From: Acanthacorydalis orientalis
Lineage: Eukaryota; Arthropoda; Insecta; Megaloptera; Corydalidae
Reading direction: 5' to 3'
Assembly (NCBI GenBank): GCA_034766995.1
Contig: CM068318.1
Coordinates: 4,579,501 to 4,643,500 of the forward strand
DNA: 64,000 bases
The translations under genes and the position numbers were made by a program. The notes below the pieces were generated by a model, which had not been told where the DNA came from, made no database searches, and saw only the letters and a program-made list of their open reading frames with translations. The stretch's first letter is position 1, and each line of letters starts with the position of its first letter. Shown piece by piece: positions 9,917-22,286 of this stretch.

Positions 9917-10238
9917 AAACTGAATTCAAAAAAGTTACACGTGATACGTTTCGAGAAAATTGAATTTTAAACTTTTAGCGGTTCGGAAAAATCAACTTTA
10001 TAGAAAATTTATTGTACATTAGAGCACATCTATTCATTGTTTCATTTCGGTGAAAAACAGTTTCAACTAAACATGTTCAGCTATATGCGTTTTGTCGCAG
10101 TATTTCAAACATGTTCCTACAGAAATTCGGTCTCGAAGATTTTTTGTTGCCTAACGACAATTTATCGTGACGCTTTTAACGTAGAATTGTTTTCGAGAGC
10201 AAACTGTTTTATTGAATTATTATACAGAAATAATATAA

Positions 10239-10284
<46 letters not shown>

Positions 10285-11789
10285 ATGTATAAACTTTGAA
10301 GAATTTATTGTTGTCAAAAATTTGACTGTAAAATAGAAGAGAACGAAATAAAGTTCGCTGATACATTTAACGACCGATAAAAATCAATAAGCAATAATTG
10401 AAGTTTTTAAACGTCGAGATATTCAAACGATCCAATAAAAACGCATTTATTTAGCTATCAAAAAAAAACTGATAATCTATAAAGTGTTAATAGTTAAACG
10501 CCTACGGAATTCAGCATTTCATTTCACAGATAGAATGCCTACCAAGTCAATTTACCTTTTTCAAGGTTGATTTAAAAGGTGTAAAAAGGTATCTCGGGTT
10601 TCAACGAAAAAAAAAAAACGTTTTCATGCCTGATGAAGTTTGGATGCATGACATGTTTACGAAATGATTTAATTTCGTCTAGTAGCGTTGAATATATTTA
10701 TAAATTGCATATTTCATATCTTACTTGTGTCTATGAAACGGACGTGTTTTTTTTGTCCACTTGTTTTTTTCTAGTCGTTCTAATTTATGATCACGCGTCG
10801 GAATACTTTCGTCCATAATTATTCTTGACTGGTAATTTCAATATTTAATTAGATAGGTGATTGATTTTTCAAAGTGTATAATTGGTATTTTTTTTTTTGG
10901 TGATGATGAATAGATAGTGTTTATTATTTTTTGATATTTGATTGGGAATGGTTTAACATTCTTTTTCTCTCGATTGATATTTAATAAAAACTATCGAGTT
11001 ATTTCAAATTTAAATTATGAAATATTCTCAAAAGTGTACACATACATTACTTAATCTAATAATCGAAACGTTTGAATAATTACAGTTTGTAATAGTAATT
11101 TTTATTCAAATCACAAATAAAAAAATATATACAAATAAATATGATTTTAAATAAAAACATCAATTATGATGACACAAAACTAATTTGTAATGTTTTTATA
11201 AGTTTGTAAGTTGACCGTCTATTTTTAAAGTCATTTTGTATTCATTTATGGAAACTGAGATTGATTTTTATACAGAATGGAACTAAAGAGTACAAAAATA
11301 TAGTTTTTGATGTAAGTTTTTTTAGAACAAATTACATTTCCATTAAGTAATTTAGTAACTGTTAATATAGAATAAAAGTTGTTGGCAGAAGGAAGTGTTT
11401 GTTTTTTAAAAAAAAATGTACGCAAAGTGAAAGATGAATATGTTATACATGTTTGAATATTGTTACTCAACTTATATTAAAATGAATTGAAAATTTTAAA
11501 TTGTGTTTCAGTTTGTCTTTATTTATTAAGATAGGAAAACTGATTTCATTATTCTTGTTTACATTTCACAAACCGAATAGAAACATTATTTAAATTCGTC
11601 TGAGAAATAAATTGAAAACAAATGTACTTCAGCCGTACGAAAAATGTATAAATATTTAGATTGTGGCGAACGTAAGGGCAACATAAATTATTTTTAATGC
11701 TTTACTTATTCAGACAAATTATTATCACATAAAGTATACATATTATTCAGAATTTCAGTTACGCAAATAATTCAATTAGTTCGTTAAAA
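9914..11789. other. AT-rich stretch with one short microsatellite
   Basis: The tract at 10241-10278 is (AT)n followed by GTGTGTATGTAT. The 99-codon open frame 10037-10336 runs through it. Its part before the repeat has ordinary composition but no recognised motif. The open frames near 10633 and 11246 are also unrecognised. Confidence 0.5.
10241..10278. repeat. (AT)n microsatellite, 38 bp
   Basis: Flanked downstream by GT-rich sequence. Confidence 0.95.
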
Positions 11790-12440
11790 GTGATAAACTG
11801 AAACCGCCAGAAAAACACACACACGGGCGCGCGCGCGCGAGCTCACAAACTAAATAAATATTTCACGTAAATCCCTTTTTTATCTCGCTGCCCCGTTTTG
11901 ATCTCTCACACTCCTTCGTCATAATTACAACACAATCCGCATGCATCACAATAGGGTTAAAACATATTCCGGCGGAACATGATAAACTTCCTGAATGAAT
12001 ACTTTAAAAGAATACGAATACGGGCTCTTTATGCGGCTGATCTCATTCAATCATTTCCACGGTGCGCGCACGAAAACGCTATTTTTGTTAATTAAATAAA
12101 CTCTCGAACGCACACAAATCCTCGCTTTAATTATTTAAAACAGACACATGCGGCTACTATTTAGCTTGTGCTCGACACAACAGCGACTCCCTGCATTGTC
12201 TATGAATCTATTGTTTACCGTACCGCAATGTGTTGTGAAGAGTAAAAAATATGGAAACGGCGTATCCAAGTTTCAGCGGTTATGTCTGGTGAGATAATGA
12301 TATCGCAGCAGGTTGTTGCGAACGCCAGTGCTAGTGTTAATTAATTATGGATATAAATGCACTCTGTTCAGTTTTATTTCCAATTACACGCCGTTGGAAA
12401 ATCAGGGAAATGTTTCGGGTCGCTGCATCATAAACGGAAG
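11790..12440. other. higher-complexity block, candidate cis-regulatory module
   Basis: About 650 bp of mixed composition with TAATTA-type homeodomain cores (near 12089, 12125 and 12340), CG-bearing motifs, and no open frame of note on either strand. It begins with the CA/GC alternating tract 11813-11840. The absence of coding potential together with preserved complexity suggests regulatory rather than exonic DNA. Confidence 0.35.
11813..11840. repeat. alternating CA then GC tract, Z-DNA type
   Basis: ACACACACAC runs into GGGCGCGCGCGCGCG. Alternating purine-pyrimidine with six consecutive CG steps is unusual in this AT-rich window and is a classic Z-DNA-forming sequence. Confidence 0.85.
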
Positions 12441-12716
12441 AAAAATTGCTGAATAAGTAATAGAGAGATAATCAGAACTTTTTGAATTGGATTTACAGTG
12501 TCTCTGTTTCTGTACGAATTGTTGCTATTCGGTTACCGATTCATTACCAAGACTATTTTGAAAATCGATTCCTAATTTTTAGATTAACGCTTGGAAAATA
12601 ATCACTGGCGGGCCAGTAGTGGCTCGTGAGATGTTTAAAGTGGTTGTCAAATTCTCTTCAAGTTGTTTTCATTACAATATGATTTTTGAAAAATTATTTA
12701 ATTTGAATTCACTGTC

Positions 12717-12719
<3 letters not shown>

Positions 12720-12769
<50 letters not shown>
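12720..12769. repeat. (AT)n microsatellite, 50 bp
   Basis: Ends at the TA that begins the repeat element at 12773. Confidence 0.97.
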
Positions 12770-12772
<3 letters not shown>

Positions 12773-12774
<2 letters not shown>

Positions 12775-12895
12775 GGTGGTGCAAAAAGAAGAAAGAGGTT
12801 TAAATTAATATTTTTTTTGTTTAATAATATTTTCATCTTTTTTGTATTCCCTAAAATATAGTATAAGCATGGGGAATTTTTCCTGATTACACAAG
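12773..12895. mobile_element. one end of an unnamed TA-targeting element, copy A
   Basis: CAGGTGGTGCAAAAAGAAG follows a TA at the edge of an (AT)n tract. About 120 bp then align with 20875-20998, including TTTCATCTTTTTT and CATGGGGAATTTTT. The start resembles a mariner-type terminal repeat. No matching opposite end and no transposase were found, so this is a truncated copy or the edge of a non-autonomous element. Confidence 0.7.
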
Positions 12896-14414
12896 AAAAA
12901 TGATAGCTTTCAAACCTTGTACTGTATTCACTGTTGTGTACGAAGAGTAGAGGAGGAATATGTGGAAAGTGGTTTTTTTTAATAAACGAGTCTTATACAT
13001 TCAATTTAGGAACAATGTTTGTTAAACTATGTAATAATTTTTGTGAAAAATAAGTATTATAGTTCAGATAAAAATATTCTCTGAAGGTTGTACATAAAGT
13101 TTTCAATAATTAGAACGAATCTGATAGTTATTCGTTAAACAGCGCACGAAGTTTTATCTTGTTGCATTTATATTTCTACGAATACAATTTATATTTACAT
13201 ATGTGTCTATCTGTTATAATCTACAAGTTAATAATGTTCCGTACTAGTTCATTTCACATACAAAACACACAAAACATGTAAACTCCGAGCAGAAACTTCA
13301 TTAACAACATACGATATGTGTTTGTATCTTGACAGTTGCCCGACTTTATATTAATTCTGTATAAATAATAAAAAGTTGTACCAAACAGAGTACTCTTTTG
13401 CAGGAGAATATAAATATAATTAATGTTATTCTGGAGATTTTACTTTAGTTTTGTTATTTTATATATGTATATATATTTATATATGGTGTTTCTTTCATCC
13501 GTCACATCTCAAGTCAAGAGTGACCGCGTTAAATAATTCAGCTTTTGAATCATTCATTATTTAGTGAGTTATTATTGTTTGAGCGAGAAGCAAGTTACAT
13601 TTTGAAAATCAATCTTTTTGACAGCTAGTGAATATTATTTTTGGATTTTAGGATATATGAATTATATATAATATTCAGTTATTGGAATTAAGAGATTATT
13701 TAGGAATTGCTTGCTTGTCTTTTTAACAGAATTAAATTTTTTCTTTAGAAAAAAACTATATAAAACACGTTATTTATCAATCAAATTAATATCAGTTATT
13801 TTATAGCAATTATATTAAATGTTCTGGATTTATAGTGAATTATGATTTATTTCTTTGTGTTTCTTTCCCTTTCCTACTCTTTCTTTCTCTCTCTACGTAT
13901 ATATATATATATAAAATTAATTCCGGAGCTTTAAATTGAATCAATCATAACTCTATTTAAAATTAAAATATTTTCTCGTCGTTTTAGGATTTTAAAGTGC
14001 CAATTTTAACATTTAACAACAATATATATCTTCGCGAAGCAGTTGAGATAACCTCGTAAAACATTAGTGAACATGATGGCACGAAAAGCATCATATTATT
14101 CATTTTTAATTGCATTCTTTTCGCAATCCAGTTGAAAAAAATGCTGCCGAAGCCGACGAAACGGTTTGTTCAGTTTTACGGAAAGGTGTTGTGACGACTA
14201 CAACATAAAAAAAATGCTAAAATAGTAGAATAGGTCCGAAAATGTATTACAACTTCCTTGACTTAAAGCCGACATCTTTTTTCGACAAGGGATACGTTAG
14301 TTACCCGAAAAATGGAGCAATAATGGTAGAGGATGTTGTGACGATTGAAATGTATACTATTCCTCAGTAAATATTTATTTTTTTGTAAAAAAGGGACTGA
14401 ATTAATTTGTACAC

Positions 14415-14417
<3 letters not shown>
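12896..14417. other. AT-rich stretch, no gene seen
   Basis: Holds a short AT run near 13898-13913 preceded by a CT-rich stretch. The region 14050-14200 is slightly more mixed, but its frames are short and unrecognised. Confidence 0.5.

Positions 14418-14463
<46 letters not shown>
14418..14463. repeat. (AT)n microsatellite, 46 bp
   Basis: Followed by TATGTATATAATTATA. Confidence 0.96.
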
Positions 14464-14470
<7 letters not shown>

Positions 14471-14749
14471 ATTATATTTTTAAATCATTAAAATCTGAAG
14501 TAAACAGTAAAAATATCACTGATATTTCAAACACTAATACCAGATGAAAACTTGTATATCATTTTGTGACAGTAAAAGGATTAAATATCATGTAGTTATG
14601 TGTAAAAGATTGAAAAGGACTCTGCGAAAAAAATTATATTTTATGAAATAAAATAAATGTTTTATCCTTAAATATTAATCACTGTAAATAAACCGATTCT
14701 ATATCATATGCATAGACATATCCAATTTCCTCTTCTCTCTCTCCCTCTT

Positions 14750-14753
<4 letters not shown>

Positions 14754-14801
<48 letters not shown>
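14754..14801. repeat. (AT)n microsatellite, 48 bp
   Basis: Preceded by a CT-rich tract (14731-14753) and followed by TTTGTATGTATGTG. Confidence 0.96.
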
Positions 14802-14805
<4 letters not shown>

Positions 14806-16197
14806 ATGTATGTGTATCCCGATGTCGTTACCATCAACGTCGGAGTCAAGCACTGAATCAGTGCCCTACTTTTATTCTTTTATAATAGTAAAATGCTTTC
14901 TTCGTAACATTTCTATAAGTCTATTCGTAAAATCCTTGATGGCGTATTGATTGAAACCTTTTTTTGAATAGCATTTATTCAAAACCCTGTAAAACTGTCT
15001 TATTGACAGCGACGTTTCCGCTAACCTTTTTTCGACTATCCATTTTAATAAAAAGATCGGTTCGAGTACAATGTTGGAAATATATTAGACAATATTAATA
15101 CTTGTCGACGTGTGTAGAGCAGGAAAAAATCGAAAGTTTTTATTGCTTTAAATATTTTTCAATAGTTTCGGAACCTTTTATCCGTCGTGCGTTTTCTAAG
15201 CAAGTGATATTTGTCAGACGTTTATGATTTTGAGTGAGAACGTTATGTTAAATTTAAAAGTTATGTTTTTAAATAACTGCCATCCTTTTTAACAGGGAAG
15301 TGGTCGAGTGTTGTTTATAGGATCAATTTTTATACATTTTCTTTAGTTACGTTTGACCTAAATGCTATTCTTTATGTAGTTATTTTTTGTTGGGTCATCC
15401 TTGATAAATAATTCTTGATACAATTGACTAAATTATAATATTAATGAAATGATAGTTATATTAAAAAGACCAATATATAGAAAACAGTTGTAATAAGAAA
15501 GAAGAAATATTATCTAAAAAATAACACAAGAACGAATTTTTATAAAAACAGGATCATAGACAAACAAAATATTACAAGTTCTTAAGTTAGCCTGTTAAAA
15601 AATATAACAGTCAGTAATTTATATTTGTTAATACTTTAGAGGAATATCAGTTACGCATTAATAAATTCATATTTAAAATCAGAATTGCAATATTTTCACT
15701 ATTGCATTAATCATACAAACTTTTTCTGATCAAAAATTTTCAACAATTGCTTATCAGTGATTTCGATTGTCGTTTATGCACATTTGGATAGAAATGCTTT
15801 TATCCTCAGAGCGCTTATTTTCAAGTTTAAAATATTGTTTTATAAAAAAATATACTTATTTTATATAAAGATTTTTGAATTGAATATGTAATAATGAAAT
15901 GTGTTATCATTGTGTGTGATACATTCGTACCAACAGTTGTCTTTTAAAAAAATATTTATATAAATATTTGTTTTCTAAAATATTTTTTCTCTACTTTGTT
16001 TTCTTTTTATTTTAGTACATAGATAAATATAAACAAAAAATATGTATGAAAATGTGAGTTAGACAGGAAGTGAGTATGAGTTTTTCTTTAGTAAAGAATT
16101 TCGAAACAAATAGCTTTGTATTGTTAGGGTAGAAAATTGACTGTAGAATTTTAAAAGGGTAATAAATAATTTCCTTATCGACAATGCACTTCGGGTA

Positions 16198-16198
<1 letters not shown>
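14802..16198. other. AT-rich stretch, no gene seen
   Basis: Slightly mixed composition over 14810-15110 without a usable open frame. The rest is AT-rich. Confidence 0.5.

Positions 16199-16247
<49 letters not shown>
16199..16247. repeat. (AT)n microsatellite, 49 bp
   Basis: It creates Ile-Tyr runs in two overlapping minus-strand open frames (16012-16302), which are not genes. Confidence 0.96.
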
Positions 16248-16253
<6 letters not shown>

Positions 16254-18030
16254 CCGGACCCCATAGTTGGTTTTCAAAACGTACAAAGAATACATTCAAC
16301 AATGGTTTATATACTGGCGTGAATGTAGCGCAGTATCACTTGAAGAGAACAGTACTGTAGAGCTGAACTTCAGCGTTATCTGAACATCGCAGGATATAAA
16401 TTTGCATTTTTTTGCGTTACATCACACAACACATGATATATGTCATGCACTGTAATATATTGCTCACACTGTCATGTATCACACTTGTGATTTATGTAAA
16501 TGTTTCATTTTACCTGTAAAAGCGTAAAGGTAATTCAGTCAGATCTATTTCTGGTGCGGAAAATCGTTCAAGTAGCGAATCGCTGACTGAAAATCACCGA
16601 TTAATTTATTTCGAACCGAATAGTTATTCTTCTATGATTACTATTCGAATGGTTTATGTGCGATTTATAACAATTATTCAGCTTATAATTTTCATACAGA
16701 TTTTTCCTGTGTATAAATATTCATTAAATATTAAGGAGTAGAAGAAGCATTGAATTAATGATTTATTTGAGCATTTTGGGTTTTTTCAAATCAGAAAAAT
16801 AGCATACATATTTTATGCGAAACAGTAATTAAGGTTATTCATTATTTATACACATTTCTGAATTTTTAGTTGATCAGAACTGTTATCAATGTCAGTATCA
16901 TCTCTTTTTCATATGTCTATTCTGTTACAATTTTTCAATTCATTTCTCGTGTAATTATGTTCAGTATTCTTGTTTGTTTCTTTGCGTGCGCGTTTTTTCC
17001 GTCCGTCTCTCAAGCAAATATATTTTTAATGAGAAAAATTCGATTTTTATCAAAGAAAAATTGTTTACTTTCTCAAATTTCTCTCTACAAAATTTATGTA
17101 TATTTATTCGAAACGTACACGAATTTATATTTAATTTTTGAGCTGCTTTATGTTATACAAGTGATTATTTTTTAGAATACTCACCTGTTACTATGAATAT
17201 TTTATATTAAATCTGAGCGTAATGTTGGAAATTGTTTATGTAAAATATAGAAGTATTTTGAAGCTATCCAAACAAGAATTATTTCAGGAAATCTGACTTT
17301 TATTTATAAAGAAATTTATCAACATTAAATATAAAATTTATGTTTATTTATAAATGTATAAAACGGTGAAGGGTTCGTTCACTCGTATCGAAGAAAATGA
17401 AATGAATAAAATACACTATTGTTTTTAAATAACATCGTGTACATATTTTTTCGACTGTTCATCGCAACAACACGATAAAATAAATCTTATTATTATTTCG
17501 TCGAAATCATCGGAGCACACTTTTGAACATTATTCAAATACTAAATAAACACAATAACATCATTTTAAATACCCGACAATGTTTTAAACGCGGTTCCGTT
17601 TACTACGCATCGCGTTCGAATTAAATTCAACGCAATGAAGACATTTTAATGCTCGCCACGTTGACTTTTCAATTATATATGTATTTTTTTTTTATAACTT
17701 ATTACAACGAAATTATTTTGCGGTACGTTCGGTAAAAAAAAATCTGTTTACGTATAGATGATTATGTCATAAAAACAGAGATTTATTACGCTTGTCAGTG
17801 GAAACTGCATTACGACACTGTACGGAAAATATTTTTAAAGGGGGAAATGTTATATCTAGGGGTCTCTTGTTATATGTTTTTTCCCTCCCGAGAATAAAAC
17901 ATAAAAAAGTAATGAGAGATGACTAATGGCCCAGTCTGTTAAACTTGTAGTGTGCATTATATGTACATTCACTGTTGCATTATTAGCAGAAAGGAAGATG
18001 GACTTTTTCCTTATTAAGTCCATGTATGTA

Positions 18031-18033
<3 letters not shown>
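16248..18033. other. AT-rich stretch with mixed block 16310-16620
   Basis: The first 350 bp are of higher complexity, with TCACAC and CATGATATATGTCATG motifs. A weaker minus-strand junction (pyrimidine tract-CAG-GTAAAA) lies at 16513/16514. The 101-codon plus frame 16870-17175 is Phe/Ile/Tyr-rich and probably chance. Confidence 0.4.

Positions 18034-18080
<47 letters not shown>
18034..18080. repeat. (AT)n microsatellite, 47 bp
   Basis: Preceded by a small 8-bp inverted repeat (ATGGACTT / AAGTCCAT, 17997-18023). Confidence 0.96.
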
Positions 18081-18084
<4 letters not shown>

Positions 18085-20469
18085 TAGTGTTGGATATAAC
18101 TGGAGTTGTTATTAAAGTTTTATTCCTCGACATAAAACGTCAAAAAATTGTTAGTTCAAATTATAAAGTTGTAAACGTTTTTCTTTTAAAGCGTATTAAA
18201 AAATATAGTTCGCTCGAAAGTAGTATTATATTGCATCTAAACCTATTTATAGTTTTAAATATGCATCGTTGGCAAATATACACATAAATCTTTTTTACCA
18301 ATGATATTAAAAACTGGATTGTATTTCGAGTTATACTGGAAATTATTCTATAAACATTTTATACCTCTACAGAAATAAGCAGAATAAAAATTATGAAACA
18401 TTGAAAAATTTAATGTAGATCTCACGTGCGCGACTTTTATGGCTTCTATTCAATTTGAAAATATTCTCCGTGCTCGTATCATAAAACACTAAATGTCTCT
18501 ACTATTTCCATGCTCTTTGAGGCATCGACTTTCTGGTCTAGTGATTTTTTTGCGTTTCTTCCGTTCGATTCCGTAGCGAAAGGCCATTTTTCTAATAATG
18601 CTAGAAATCCCAACGCGGCCATGAATTTATCTTCCGTTGAAATGCATCTTAAAACACACACATAAATACACATCTCGAAATAACTATGTCGAACATCGAG
18701 TATCATAACTTCATACCACAAACGTAAATAATGTTTATATATGAATTCTCTTAACCATTAAATTTATATTATTATATGTTTATAGTTGAATATATTTTTA
18801 GTTTATTTGAAATGTTTTTGTATGTTGTCTAATAAAATCGCTGGAGTAATTTGTTTGTTTGTACTTAGTTTAAAATTATTTTTTAAGATTAATAATAACT
18901 AATATTTCGGAAATTTATTTAAAATATCGACAAACAGTTTAAAATCTCTATATTATAAGGTAGAAAAGTAAAAACAAGTTACTAGGAATTAACATGTGAA
19001 CCCTTTTGAGGAAAATTAAGACCAGTTTGTACATTTTTAGGGTATGAAAATTTTATTCATGGCTGTGTAGAACAATAAACCAGATCGTCAGACAGATACA
19101 ATATTTGATTTATATGATTTTATTAAAATTTAATTATTTATTGGTAAATATAAAACTTATAAAATAATTTTCATTTCAATAAATAAGTTGGTTTAAATTC
19201 GATGATTATTAGATAATTAGGAAACAAAAATAGAAGGAAACAGATTTTTCTAAACCTTGTTTTTTTTTTAAAAAAAAATAATGATATTGCCATCGAAATG
19301 TGAACAAGGTATAATCAAAAATGATTAATGGTCATTTATTGATTACAAAACAATGTGGTTTATGTTAGAGAGAAGGAGGCAAAAAAAGGATTTATTTGTG
19401 AGAGTAAATTAAGTCAAATTGTCAGATCTGTATTGTGAAAAAAACAGTAGATTATTTTTATATTACAATCTTTAAGTCTAATATGATTTTGACCTCTATG
19501 TCCGATTTTTGATTTGTGTATCAGTAAAGATAAGAAAAAAATATCTACCTATGTTTATTTGAATTAATTATAATATTTAATTAATATGAAATTCCAAAAC
19601 GTATAACTTATTAGACACATTTCGATCGAGACGGAAACACGTTCACTAAATATGACATAATGTTCTTATACTATGTGTATGTAAATCTACCGTTCAATTT
19701 GTCATTGTAATACATTTTTAAAGCGTCGTTTAGAATTTGAAAATCGATAGCTTCTCTGGTTTAACAGGTTGTTAACGATAAGTTTCAAAAAGTGATGAAT
19801 GAATCCCAGAGCTTCTACAATATTTGTATCGAACGGTGAACAAAAACCACATAATGTGACATAGTCATATCGTTTTATAAAATGTTCTGTCAAGGTGGTG
19901 TCGATACACGTTTTTTTTTCTTTTAGTTCTCGCTCACTGATCTGTAAAGTACATTTTTTTTAATTATATAGACTGTATGACGATGATTACTACACATATT
20001 GTCGAACCAAATGAGTGGATGTTTACAGTACAGATTTATATCTCCATGAAAAACAGTTTGAAAAAATATGTTTTTTCTTTTTTTATCACTGCAATTAAAT
20101 TTATATATAAATATTTCAACGGGAATATTAAACTTGTATGTTTTTTTATTTATTCACAATTGTTTATCGATTCAAATTTCAAGTTTTTATAAAATGAAAT
20201 CGTTTATATTGTCTATATGTCATTACTTTTGAAAATATTTCGTACAAAAAAGGATTTTATTCATGAAAATACGAAAGATTAAAGTTTGGATCTATGAAGC
20301 AAAGTTCAATACAAATTAATATACTGAACTCTAAGTGGGTAATAAACTAATATCTAAATCATGACAGTAATATTCAATTCTAAATTTGAAATAAATTAAC
20401 ATAAAACGAAAATAAGTACGTACGCTCATTCTTTTTTATATATTTCATAGATGATCTCATAGAGAATAA

Positions 20470-20472
<3 letters not shown>
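18081..20472. other. AT-rich stretch, no gene seen
   Basis: 18430-18720 is of mixed composition with an 80-codon minus frame (18479-18721) that looks moderately protein-like. It has no recognised motif or clear splice boundary. The remainder is AT-rich. Confidence 0.45.

Positions 20473-20506
<34 letters not shown>
20473..20506. repeat. (AT)n microsatellite, 34 bp
   Basis: Follows AAATG and is followed by AAGTATTAATA. Confidence 0.95.
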
Positions 20507-20508
<2 letters not shown>

Positions 20509-20874
20509 TATTAATATATAAAATTATTGTGAAACAAAGTCAAAAAAGCTATTATAAACAAATAAATATGTAATATGTATGAAAATTCATACGACTTGAG
20601 ATATTTATTAGAAATTTATTTCGAATGGACTTGGAGAACTTGCTAAATAATTTAAAATATGTAAATAAAACCACAGATTGAATACATTTACGGATATATT
20701 TTCTTATCTTATTTAAATAAATTATTCTTATTCAAAATATAAAAAAAAATATTTAAACAATGATGACATTTATTTTATGTATACAAACGTTTTGCATAAA
20801 ATAATAGAGAGGAAATCAGGTGTGGTTTTAAATTTTAATCGATTAGAATTTATATTATCGTGTATATATATATA

Positions 20875-20998
20875 CAGGTGTCGCGAAAAGAATGAAAGGG
20901 TTTAAATAGTAATCTTTTTTTTGTATTGTAAAATTTTCATCTTTTTTATTTCCAAAAATGTAGTATAACTATGGGGAATTTTTCTGATTAATCAAAAT
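20875..20998. mobile_element. one end of an unnamed TA-targeting element, copy B
   Basis: CAGGTGTCGCGAAAAGAATG begins right after a short (AT)n tract (20862-20873) and its TA. The next ~120 bp match 12773-12895. The GCGAAAAG edge here is probably closer to the original terminal repeat than copy A. Similarity fades after CTGATTA. A complementary end was not found within reach. Confidence 0.7.
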
Positions 20999-22085
20999 GT
21001 CTCATGTAATCAACTCGATTTCTTTCTGATCTGGATTTTCTAAGTTAAGGCCGCCAGAACAAATTCTGGGACTATTTTAATATTTCATACTGTCAATGCA
21101 GGTTTATCAAACATTTTATACAAATTTTTATACTTTGAAAGTGTATTGATATTTTCTTTTTGAAATTCTTTCAGTAATTTTGCAAAATACACTTTGTGTT
21201 TTTATATTAATTGTTTAAAGTTTGAAATCAACTGATCAATGAAGACAAAACCTGCCATTTTCGGAAAGTAGATATATGTGTATAATTAAAACAGAATCAT
21301 TTTTTATCTGCGTGACTGTGTGTATCTGCCTGTTGATGTGTTTCAAGTTGAAGGAAATAAGAAGGGAAACAACGGATCGAAAACTTTTCATTACGCTCGA
21401 TGTATACACATAAAAAGAAGGGACAAAAAGTGATTTGAAGCACGTGACGTTCAGTGATCGTCAGTGTATATCTATTATATAACATTAATATAAAGTACAG
21501 GTGTATTAATAATTAATATATGACGAGAAGAGATTTAAAGCTCGTCTCCCGATTTACATTTCGTGCAATTTGAATTTGTAATTCGCGAATTTAAAATTTA
21601 AATTTTCTTTTCTAATGGAGCATTATATTTAACGTTTACTCCGTGAAAGTGTTGCACGAAATTATATTCAACCGGTACTGAAAAGCTAAGAATATTCACA
21701 TAAATAATTTGCCTTTCGGAAACTTGCGTTCACCTTGTAGGAAACTTGTTTTTAATATTGTGTTTTAACTTTTAATGTCTACAACGTACTTATTGCTTCG
21801 TCCGCGTTCTCGTACCAATGTACATTCGTGTTTATTTTCATGCCGGAGTGAATATTATTCGGTTTTCTGTGCGTATGAATAGAGAGATGTTCGTTCGTTC
21901 GGTGTCGACGCGATGGGCGGTATTTTTCAGAGAAGTTTCTGTTTGTGGAAAATTAAAATATGAATAGTAGCTTGTGTGCGCTTTTACAGGAAAAAAGAAA
22001 AAAAATTAAATTGAAAATACATGTTCGATGTCTTTTTTTAATTCACTGATATGTTTATCATTACATGAAAATTATAAATTTACAT

Positions 22086-22088
<3 letters not shown>
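20999..22088. other. mixed block, no gene seen
   Basis: 21290-21960 is noticeably less AT-rich, with CG-bearing motifs and short frames on both strands. None is recognised. It could be regulatory. Confidence 0.35.

Positions 22089-22132
<44 letters not shown>
22089..22132. repeat. (AT)n microsatellite, 44 bp
   Basis: First of two close AT tracts. The second starts 110 bp on. Confidence 0.96.
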
Positions 22133-22135
<3 letters not shown>

Positions 22136-22239
22136 ATGAAATATAACTTCAAATTAAAAAAAATATGAATTCACTTCTTATTAATAAATATTTTATGCAC
22201 ACAAAATTTGTAAACTGCTCTAACAGTGTAAGATTTTTT

Positions 22240-22241
<2 letters not shown>

Positions 22242-22284
<43 letters not shown>
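22242..22284. repeat. (AT)n microsatellite, 43 bp
   Basis: Second of the pair. The 109 bp between the tracts show no obvious inverted repeat. Confidence 0.96.

Positions 22285-22286
<2 letters not shown>

Noticed and set aside
16870..17175. 101-codon plus-strand open frame
   Set aside because: Phe/Ile/Tyr/Leu-rich with no motif, splice site or promoter. A few frames of this length are expected by chance in 64 kb of about 70 percent A+T.
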